The notes under the pieces: generated by a model
What the model saw: the letters and a program-made list of their open reading frames with translations, nothing else
Databases searched by the model: none
Told to the model about the DNA's origin: nothing
Translations under genes and position numbers: made by a program
NCBI GenBank assembly: GCA_947561715.1
Contig: OX387201.1
Coordinates: 9,376,001-9,440,000 of the forward strand
Length of the DNA: 64,000 nt
DNA from: Ascidia mentula
Taxonomy: Eukaryota > Chordata > Ascidiacea > Phlebobranchia > Ascidiidae
Reading direction: 5' to 3'
Shown: positions 50,717-61,421 of the stretch, one piece after another
Numbering within the stretch: the stretch's first letter is position 1
How the letters are laid out: each line of letters opens with the position of its first letter

Positions 50717-53545
50717 GTTGTTTACCAAACTCCTACAATGCACTTTGCAAAAAGGAATTTGTTATCATTTTGATAATTTTACATATGTGGCAGTAACACT
50801 AACTTTACCGAAGCACCTAAAACTTGACACTTCTGCCCCAGGCACAAAACTGCTGCTTATATAGGCCGGGTCAATTTTATATTGAAAAACGGTGGCATCT
50901 GAGTACTGAGTTGTTTTAAGAGAAGGAGAGAAAAACACAAAATGCTAATGCCACCACGGTTTTCAAACAACTATACTGTCTCTTTTTGGCACAAGTTACG
51001 ATATTTTCTAGTTTCTCATTGATCTGCAAAAGTCCAAAAAGCTGCACGTGCAAACAACGCGTTATCGTTCAAACCAATTATCCCGTTGCACACTTGTTTC
51101 GGCTGTGGTTGTTGTCAGTGACAAAACACTAACCACAAAAATCATAAACCTTGTTCAAGTAATAAATAATGATATAAAATCATAGTTTACATTCACAAAA
51201 AACTTACTCTGCAAACTTAACTAAACTAATGACTCAAACAAAAATACATATTGTTTCAAACATTATTACTGTGGATAAAGATAGACAACTTAAAATTTTG
51301 AATGTCAAGTTTAAATGTCAAGTAAAAACAAATAAAAATGTGGGAAGAAAAAATTTATTGAACAAAATTAACTTTGTCTAAACCAGTTTATGGCAAAATT
51401 TTGTTTAAAGTAATGACTAGAAAGTGTAGCACTGCACAAAAGTGTACGAAACATGTTCATAAATTTAATTCATCCCAAGATGGCAGCACGGAGTCTCTCC
51501 TGAATTGTGGAAAGAAATAAACTGAAAAGTTTATTCTTTTGCTTGTGTCATCACAGCAAGACCGGGAATAAGTACTTGACAGACAAAACAAACTTGTAGG
51601 TTCAGTGGCATGAAGTACAAGGGAACGCAATGCGAGGAGTGATTTTGCTTTGTGATTAAAACAGGCAGTGAAAAAGCCCCCAATAATTGAACATCTGCGG
51701 ATAGTGGGAAGCACAAAACGAACTAATAGTCGTGAATGCGTGGCAGAAAGTCTATTGTTCCATGCATACCAAGCAAGCGTTCAAATGCCGCAAAATTTGT
51801 CAGCCTGTGTCATCAACAGAACAATAACGATAGCGCATATGGTAGGTATTTAGGGAAACGATTTTGGACGGCTTTATCAGAAGACCAATCTAAAAGGCAT
51901 AGTATTTGTTGTCATTTTTGTCCTAAACTAGTGTTACGGGACAAATAAACGATTGACTTGATACCGGACTATTTTTGAGTGTACCGACGGCCTATATGCG
52001 AGGAGCATTGACACCCTTCTGTTGTTACGAATAAGAATGCTGTAACACTGGAAACCTCCGCGGGTAATTTTGTCACTCCAATCATTCTTCATTTGAAAAG
52101 GTACCGCTATGAATAAGCAGACCTAACAGGTTGACATACTGCACACTGTTTATATTGATGTACAGATTAGAAAAGAAATTCCATGGCAAAACAATTACTA
52201 TAGACCAGTAGAAACTTGTCAAGAGGAGCGCGGTTTCATCGCAAATACTCCCAAAGCTTTGTTGTCGATGAATGAAAGCGGGCGCGATCCATTGTGAGGA
52301 CATAACGCGTGAAAACCTTTTTGTTCGTCGCCTATTTGAGCCAAATAAACTCTGCTTGGTCCGTTGCTAGGCAACAACGCAATGGGGCAATACAGTAAAC
52401 CCGGTGAAGCGCTCACGTGAGTTTGAACTTGCGCGTTCAAATATTTCGCGGTTGACCGAATGTAGCTTGAACAGAAAATCATTCTAATGCCGGCAATTTT
52501 CAGGAAAATTATAGCTAGTTAAAACAGTCTGCTGGCCTTGAGCCCAATTTGTGTGACGTTTATTGATTTAATATGGGGAATAAAGAAAATCAAAAATAAA
52601 CAATGGATAAACCTTCGAATTTCAGCACACTGGCCGTATGTTTTCAGATTGAAAGACGGGTATAACAACACGTTGCCAATATCTCTGAATAAAGCCGTAA
52701 TGCAAGTATAGGCAATGGTGGTTTGGGTAAAATTGCTGTTTCAATCTAGTGTTGGCGTTAGTATATTAAACGCTCTGAGATTGGGGAAAATGCCAATCCT
52801 GTAACAATGCCATTGCCCGGCCCAAACAATCACATATTTTCGACGGGCGTCGTCAAATAAAATTACAGACAATACTGGGCTAACGCAGTGGGTTTAAATG
52901 TCTCGACGTCACCGCTCGCAAGTATCTGTGGACGAGTCGAAACAATAGTCATTTGACCTCCAATTTTTGTTCTCTTGTCAAAGGGCAAATATCCGACACC
53001 GCGAGTTATGCCAGCATACCGACATACGACTCGGTTTCGTGGAATAATTGCTGGTGTGAGTTCAACCGCCCACCATAACCCGCAATACGGTTTCTATTCT
53101 TTACCTGTCAATCAATATCCATTCCTTGTGTGTTATATAGAGACACTGACTTTTATGTACAGCTAGTTGCCAAGCGCAACTTGCTTCGTTTCGCTAACAC
53201 AACGTTTTGGCAAGATCATTGTTAACTACTGTGTGATATATAATAAACGACTTTGCCTAGAATATTGTTCAACAACATATGGTTTTTGACAACAAATCAT
53301 TGATTGATGGACATTATTAGCTCAAGGAATTATTTTATCTATTATTGGATTGTTTTATGTTTCGTCTTGTTTTAAGTAAAATTAAACTGTCAGCAAATTT
53401 GTTTGCTTTCGTCATGAACTTGGTTTCGATCTAGTGGCATAAACTTTTGGTTTGATTTTAACAAACATGTCAACGCATCAGTTTTTCTTTTTGTTGGACA
53501 GGTTTAAGTTCTATTGCAATAATCAAAAGTGAGTAAATCTTTAAC
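50717..53545. other. Intergenic region, no supported gene
   Basis: Divergent promoters for the WD40 gene and the downstream myristoylated-type gene should lie here. Frames at 51457-51714 and 52219-52482 (minus) are open but lack domains or consistent splice context. Confidence 0.4.
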
Positions 53546-56500
53546 ATGGGTTGCTCAACCAGTAAAGCCACGACCGTGACCGCTCAACAACCAGTCAAAG
53601 CGCCTGGATCCACTAACGGCACAAGTATGGCAAAAGTAAAGCCGACGCCAAGAACTGAAACAGAACCGAAACAAGAAGTCCAAGAAGGTTAATTGATTCG
53701 TTGATTAAATGAATGTGCTGATACACACATATAAAATTTTAAAGTGACGCTTGTTGAAGTCGCTTTTACAACTTAGGTTTTATTGTGTCGTGACATAAAT
53801 TGTGACACACTGAATAATAATTTTACGCTTGCAGAAAAACCAGAGACCACAGAAAACGCCGATTCCACGGAAAGTAAGTTCCCTTTCAAAGGTCTTTTCA
53901 CAATTGTCTGAGTGTAAAATGCGTCAGTACTCCAGCCGCAAGTTTCATGTTGGTATTGTCCCGCTGATAAGTGCTCCTGTGCTTTCACAAACACACTCAT
54001 AAACGATAACAGCTTGTGGCTATTGGGACAAATAGGGTCTTGTTGTACGCAATGCGTATATGCCTTGCTAGGCGTAATTTCCCCATTCCTTGGATGTCGA
54101 TATGTTTAAAATTAATTTGAGGTAGTCGTTCGCCGTGTCCATAAATATTTGATATTTAGGCCATTGAATACGGGATAGTCGCCTAAAAATATCGGCCTTT
54201 GTACCCATTTAGTGTGTGATCTCATTTATTACCAGTATATTGCACATGGAGCAGATCAACTTCATTTCTGCTTTCAAGTCCCTTTCGCACTGTTGCTACA
54301 TGAAGCGCAATGCAAACCACTAGCGGGCAGTGACAATATTGGCCAAGGGCTCAGATGGGCAACGCGCGCAGTTGTTGTGGCGTGTTTGGCTGCGTTCCTA
54401 TTTGCGGAGTGTCCTATAAAATTTTGCATCTCTTGGCGTGCCTGTACGCAAAGCGTAAAGCTTCGTGCTCGTGAAAACAGACGATGCGCAGGTTGTGCTT
54501 TGCTCTGTGGGTCAAAGGCATTGGCTTACTCATACGCCAACACGGCTCAAAACGCTGTGATTCACAAGCTACGGCCACGATAAATATCACAGCAAGCCAC
54601 GTCCGGTCGCCAGGCGCTTTGTGTAGCACAAATCGCACAGCAGAGTAGCTCGTCCGAGATCCATTGTTATAGAATGGTTATGACGACTCTGCGTAACGTG
54701 ATCTCCGCTGATCCTGGGACCGTTGGTAAACGGATCAGCCTCGAGATTTGTACTCGGGGTACTTGAGGAGAGGCGTGCTCGGTCCTGCCGAGGTCATGCA
54801 TATCCACGGGTTAAACATAATATAATCAACTGATCAATTTCCGGGCTTTATGGTAACTGCGACCAAACCTTTCGTCCTGAGCAGCCTCTCTTCAACCGCC
54901 GTGTTGTCTCTTCCATACAAAGATACACGTTGCGCCAAGGGCGGCGCCGCTTGAACGCAAACATAGCTGACACTACGGTTATTTGCCAACTTGCGGTCTG
55001 GGTAGCAGCGGCTCTAGCTTGCGGTTGGCATGGTTACGCGGTTTTACGGCATTTGGTGGCTTCTCGTAATATTTTCGTCGAAACTTACGCCGTAAAAGAC
55101 AAACAACATGAATACTTTATTCACCACATCTGCAAAATTTATTGAAAGTGATTGTGCAATTTTTTCTTGCAATTTATATGCGTTAAATGGATTTGTGATT
55201 GCTGTCAATGGATAATAATTGGATCTTTTTTACAGCTGGAGAGCAGACGACCACTGAGCAGACTGCAGAAGCCCCAGCAGAAGGTGGGTTTCGGTAACAG
55301 TTGATAAGCTTAACGATTTAAGGTGATACGCAATCTCTGTTTTAATTTCAGAAGCCCCTGCAGCCGAAGAAACAGCAGCTCCAGAGCCCGAAAAGACTCC
55401 CACACGTACGTAAAAGAGTAACCTTTTTGCAATCTTTTAGGAAAACCACGTTATAAATCTCTAATGTGCTCATTCATCTTATCCTGAATGAAAGTTTACC
55501 ATATAATTTTGCATTCACTCCGACGACAAAGCTGTGCTCAATAATTTATCACACCAACTCTCATATCCTCCTGCTCGATCGGTGCCGCCTGCTTATCCAA
55601 ACACCGAACTGTGTTGCTTATTGCGTCTCTTGTCATATTCCAACGACGGGGCCGCCGCAAAGTTACCACGCGAACAGTTTATTAGGGAATTCCGCTAGGC
55701 CCCGTACAAGGTGCTTGATTGCATTATTGATGGCGACTCTTTTGGGGGTAAAATTTTGCAAACTGATTGTGGGTCGCACCGCGGATTCGAAACGTGACGT
55801 TACTTGATGAGTGTTGCGCAGCAGCACCACAAGAGCCCGAAGCTGAGGCAAAACCACCGACGCCAACCCCCGCTGAGCCAGAACCCGCACCAGAACCGGA
55901 ACCTGAAACCCAGACGACCGAAGAAGCAGCGCCAGGTTTATATCACTCGAAACTTCACTTATATGCTTGCCGTGTAGTTAAGATAGTCGTGCCACTCAAC
56001 ATTGTTTTTCCAGGCGAGGTCCTATAGTGTTTGAGCTGTGAATTCCGTTGCTAGTTTTTGTTCATTAACACACAATTCATTATGTCTGTACATTATAGAT
56101 TTGCACGTTTGTATGCATGATTTGACACTGTTTTGTTTGTTAAACTTTTGTTTACAAGTTTATGCTTTGATAGTAGAGAATTTGATTTCATTTCCTGCTG
56201 TCTTTGTGCAATTTATGAGCAATGCTTTGATTTTTTATGATTTTTTTACACTTCTGTATAGAAAAGTATTACTGATGCGAATAGCACCATTGCATGTTTA
56301 GATCATTGTAGCTATAATATCATGGACTTATAAGATCTCAAATAATCTTTACCTGGTTTGAGATGTAAATCTTCAAATATTGTAGCGTTTTTGTTTTGCT
56401 GTACTTCGTTTATTATAACAGAACCTTGTTACCTGGTATCATGTGCTACGGATTAGCGTACAGAATAATTTTCATCGTGTTGTTGTTTTACGCATACAAA

Positions 56501-57954
56501 CTTTATGCGTACCCCGTTGGTGACACACTAAAGGTCTTTTACAGCAAATCAAAGAAATAGGAAGCCCTAAATTTATGGACAAAATGCATATGTTTTTCAG
56601 AGGAAAGCAAACCCGATGAAGCAGATCAAACTGAGGAATCACAGCCTGCAGGTACATACCGTTAAAACAACTGCAATGGAGAAAATATTTTACTGCCGAC
56701 AAATTTATTCAATTATTTAAAAAACACATAAGAAATAAAGTAACCAAGTATTGCGACACGTAGGTTTTCTTCAGGTGGAACACAATCGAAATATACTTGA
56801 CTAAACAGTAATAAATCCAACCTTATTAAAAAGCAAGTGGGGGTCGGTCGTCAATTTAACTTTAAATCTTTGTAGCATTGGCAGATGGGTAAGATTACTC
56901 GAGAGTTGAACGGCGACCGTGTCCCAACTTGCACCGTTTACAGCAATTTCGTTTCTCCCCGGACATTTTCGGGTCTAAAGCATAAGTCAACAAACTGTCG
57001 CTGGGCAGTTTGCGACCCGCATTGAGGAAACACCACTCAAAGTGTCCTTAAGCGCCATTATATCCACCACGCGTAACGTCTTCGGCATTGTGCGCTTGTA
57101 ACAGTGCATTTTTCCTGATTAGATTTGACCAGCACTCGCGACACACCGCCTTTTGTCCGTGAAGTGCCTTCAAACACCTCGCTGTAGTGCTACATTTCGG
57201 CTTAAATGGTATTTGGTGGTCTAAAAGGGCAAGAAGTTGGTACACTTTGCCAAAACACTTTATCATGACAGCATATGCTATGTTTGCCCGCCCTTGTGCG
57301 TTGTGTGTAGAACGCTACATAGCGCAATTATCAGCAAATAACTGTCTGATATATGTTTGTTTTCAGCCGAGCAAACAGAAGCAGCACCCGAAACTGAGGA
57401 ATCTGCCTCCCCTGCTGAAGCGTCAGGTACGCACTTTGTTTTCCATAAGTTATGTTTGTTTCGGGTGAATAACTATCATATAGTGTAAGGATTTCGCCGC
57501 AAACTTTTTTCAAATGAATGCATAAAATTGTTTCATACTTTTTTACCACACTGAGATTCGAATATGGACTTGCTTGCTTATAAATGTTGATGTGGGTTTC
57601 TACGTGGTGTATCGGTAGTCTTACTTGACCAATGTTTCCAATTGCTGATTATACGGTTTACCACCATGCTGGTTATCTAATTTTCTAACAGTTTTGCCTT
57701 TCACTTTATCAATATTTTTCACCAGCGGTACTGACTAATACTGCGATCGTCCGCACGCTCCTTTTGACAATTTTAACATTACCCAAAGGCGCCATCAAGC
57801 GGCTATATAGTTGTCCATTCTCCATTCATGATTTGCGTTTCATTTTAAACTCACATATTTTTATTCCTCGTAAACGCGTTACATTATTTATTTGTACTGT
57901 GTTATTTACACGTGAAACTGTTTTACAGGCGACGCAGAGGGCGGAGACGAATAA
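53546..57954 (+). CDS. Acidic disordered protein with N-myristoylation signal, cassette exons
   Basis: Eight exons: 53546-53687, 53835-53873, 55236-55283, 55352-55405, 55822-55935, 56601-56651, 57367-57426, 57929-57954; 534 nt, 177 residues. The N-terminus MGCSTSK fits the myristoylation rule (Gly2, Ser/Thr6), and adjacent Cys3 is a likely palmitoylation site, so it is probably at the plasma membrane. After a short basic part, the protein is almost entirely Glu/Pro/Ala/Thr (AEAKPPTPTPAEPEPAPEPE, AAPETEESASPAEAS) and should be disordered. The composition recalls BASP1/GAP43-type membrane proteins, but this is analogy; there is no basic effector domain. Every intron is phase 1 and every internal exon is divisible by three (39, 48, 54, 114, 51, 60), so each can be skipped or duplicated in frame. 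Exon 5 has an in-frame tandem acceptor (cagcag). Confidence 0.82.
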
Positions 57955-60735
57955 ACAACTATTCACAAAATGTTTTATCGCGAGCTTGCACGCGGCTCCT
58001 GCTGTAAACATTTTGACCACACACTTATTTCCTTTCGAAAACCCCGACCGCCATATTGTATATATATTTATGTATCCCATGTCACTACTTCAAGCCAATT
58101 TTGCGCAAGTCTGTAATGAACTTGTTGAATAATACGAAACTGCTGATGCTCGTTGATAGCCTTGAACTGATACATTTCGTACAAATTGGATTAAGTGTTA
58201 AATGTTTCTTTTTTACTGTGTTTTGCTTAAACTGTGAACCAAAGTATTTAGATTTGTTAAAGTTTTGACTATTAATGTACTTTATTTTTCTTATTATGCT
58301 TAAACTGAACCTACGCTAAAAACTTTGTACAGGCGCAGGTGTTCCTAAAACTTGTACATAACAGAGTAGTTGATAACGAATGTTGAACTCTTCAAATATA
58401 TTTAATTTGACTTTTTTCCAAAATACCTTTTCAAGGCTGTTTACTCCATGCTGGATTTTTCAAATCAAAACAATAATGCATTAATAAAGTTTATCCAGTA
58501 GATCCATAAAGTGAAAACAGCGTCTTTAGAATTTCAGCAACCATCAAGTTAAACATCTTATGCCGGTTTACGGTCGAAATATAATACTAGTGGAAACAAA
58601 CAAATTATGGAACTGCCTTCACTCAAGAAGTGGTTCTTACAAGTTTACATCCAACCAGTGGTGGCATTTAGAGACTTTGAAAAGAGCTTCAGAATAATAT
58701 TGAACCTATCTGAGCGGAGTTTCCAGCTTACCATGTGTAAAAACCGGTTCGCAAATTTAAAGAAGGGGTTCAGCCCCTGCAAACCACCTGAATGTCACCA
58801 CTGCAAACCTAAAAGCTCATGTTTTTGTGGCTTTGCATTGTGACGTCAAAAACTGCAAGCCAACTGCGCGGGAAAAAATGAGCGAATTAACTTTTTCGAC
58901 TGTGTGAAGCAGTAGTAACACGTGCCTCTATCCGTATGTAATTTACCAACAATAAAAATAATGAATCTGAATAGGAACTGAAGGTGTCTATTTAGCGAAA
59001 CAAGCATTTACAAAATACACTAGGTTCTGTTAAGTTCTCAATTTGTGCCGCGCAAAAATGTGGCGTTGGAACGGTTGATTTCATGAAAAAAAACCCTAAT
59101 ATTTTGACCATGTAAGTCATAATATGCACATAAAAGTTGGTGATGTCATGGAGTGACATCATATTAGCAGAACAAACATCTAAAAATTTTGTTAAGTATT
59201 GAAAACATAAAAATACGCGAAAATCATTTGAAATAGGTTGAATTTATTGGTTTTATTAAATCATGTAAGCATCCCTTTGCTGTAAATCAGCGCAACAGAT
59301 ATCAGGAACCACAAACTCCAATATTTTAATTCACATATAAGTTACAACTAATTACTTACAACTGATAGGCTGCAAATATGAGTCACAAAATACACTAGTA
59401 AGGTTTCCGTATAATTTGATTTATAATTCGTATCTCTTTGCAATATTAAAGATTTAAACTTTCGGTTGAGTCTGACACAATACCCAAAATTTCTAAATTG
59501 ACTATATCTGCCTCCTTTTCGGTGAACATTTTCGATCGAGACGTATTAACGATAAAACTTGTTAGAACTGATTTTGTTTATAAATTGGTTGACGGCTATA
59601 CTTCTATTGAAAAATTTGTTACAATAATAGGATTAGAGATTAACAGTTAGGGTTGGTCCACTCAGCGAAAAACTTTTTGTTTATTTTTCATCACACACGT
59701 AGGCTACCAAGCTTCGAAAAATGGACTGACGTTAGAGGCAGAAAAGATCGCTTTTTCGAAAACTTAAAGCTTAATTATATCCTGTTGTCAATTCAATAAT
59801 TTTGCTGCCAGTTGCGACACGAACTACTTTGGAATTCAAACTTGTGGCATGCTGCGCACGAGTCTTGACTATGACACTTGGACCCCATCTCGTGGTGAAA
59901 TAAAAAGGTGTGTTAATGTATTTTAGGCATGTCGGAGGTTCGCAAAATATTTTAGTCTATTAACAGTCAAAATATTTTATAGTAATTTTATTAACTTTTC
60001 TTACTGCTGTTCATTATCAGGAAGCAACGTAGGGTTGTTGACACCTGGCTCGATCAAGTCGCAAGTTGTTGTATTGACTAGCTACCATTATTCGATTTAT
60101 ATCAAAATATTTTTTACACACGTTTGTGTTATGTCGTCGTTCTTAACAAACAGTAATTCGTCGGTTGACATTTCCCATAAATAAACTAAAATCTAACTAA
60201 ACCATTGCAAACTAACTAAACCTCTGCAATACAGTTGCTGTCGTCACGCCCGACTGGCTGTGCAACGACGCGTGAGAAACAAAGCGGGGAGTCCCGCAAG
60301 CGTTCTTTTTTTCTCTTGCTTCACCTGGGGGTTCGATTGGGTAGAGCGTCATATGGTAGTGGGACTTGTTTGTATGTGCGCGCAGTGTGCGAGGGGATCT
60401 GGACCTGCAGAGGTGATTCGTGGCAAACCATACAGGCTTGGTATTAAGGCGGATTAAAGTATAGTTGACATTCTCTAGACAGCAGGGATATGGATTGTTT
60501 TGTTTTAGTGCTTCGTTTGTTATTGTATGGAATGTCTCTATTTGTACTTCTGTTTGAATAATAATGCGAAGCTTAGTTGTTAGCATAACAAGATAAGTAA
60601 CTTTTTCAACAAATTCTGTTTTGTACAGAAACATGTGCATTTGGAATAAAAAGTGACAAGGTGGTTTGAACAGTTGCACTTTTACTGTTATGAATTGAAG
60701 AAACACTATCAACAGTTATCACTCAAACTGGCATC
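57955..60735. other. Intergenic region, no supported gene
   Basis: A 78-aa frame at 58607-58843 ends with a Cys/His/Lys/Pro-rich stretch (PCKPPECHHCKPKSSCFC) that is curious but lacks splice or family support. The remainder is AT-rich with no long frames. Confidence 0.4.
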
Positions 60736-61421
60736 ATGGCAACTCGAATGTATGTGTGTGAGTCTGCAGAACATCCATCCACATTGTTGCTGGGCTTAAA
60801 TGAACAGAGATTGAAGGTATGTCACTCACATGTTTTCATTATATAAGATTTTATCCTTGTTTTTGACTTGCAGGGTTCGCTGTGTGACATCACCATTAGA
60901 GTGCAGGGACATTTATTCAAAGCACATGTAAATGTTCTTGCATCGGCAATGGGCTATTTCAGGTAAAATTCTATGCTTATTGCTTGGTTTCAATTAATAG
61001 GCTGTGTATGCTGATATTATTTCTAAAAAAAATAATTCAAATGTAGGTAAATTATCATCATGAAACAAATTGGTCTAAATATGTAACCTAAGGCTAAGTT
61101 AGTTACTTTAGATCTATGGCAGATTTTTTCAAACAATAATTGAAAACATTTTTTTCTCATGTAAAGAATCCAGTGTGTTTATTCAACACAAATGGGTACA
61201 AGTATCAGTCCTTCTTTTGAAACCAATTAACTGATTTTCGCATTAGGATTTTTACATTTGTTCTTGGAATTTCTTGCAGGGATCTGTTTGGCAAACCATC
61301 AAAAGAAAAACTTGAGGGCATCATCGACATCCCAATGATCGTTAACAGCACCGGGTTTTCAAAAATACTTGATTTTGTCTACACATCACAATTGTGCCTA
61401 AGCCAGAGCACTGTTATGCAG
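60736..61421 (+). CDS. BTB/POZ domain protein, 5' part (runs out of the window)
   Basis: Three exons, 60736-60816, 60874-60962 and 61280-61421, join in frame for 104 residues. They encode the first three quarters of a BTB/POZ domain: LCDITIRVQGHLFKAHVNVLAS, MGYFRDLFG and GFSKILDFVYTSQL. BTB domains dimerise and often recruit Cul3 or corepressors (family knowledge). The last BTB helices and any zinc-finger or Kelch part are missing. The donor after 61421 is good (gtaagc), and no continuing exon was recognised up to 64000, so the next intron exceeds 2.5 kb or the gene is disrupted. Intact splice sites favour a real gene. Confidence 0.82.

Noticed and set aside
51457..51714. 85-aa minus-strand frame, Ser/Cys-rich
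   Set aside because: No domain or splice context; overlapping frames on both strands are similarly long, typical of chance.
58607..58843. 78-aa frame ending in a Cys/His-rich segment
   Set aside because: Cys spacing fits no known zinc-binding domain and there is no splice or regulatory support.
60325..60360. tRNA-like B box 'gggttcgattgg'
   Set aside because: No matching A box or acceptor-stem pairing at the right distance on either strand.
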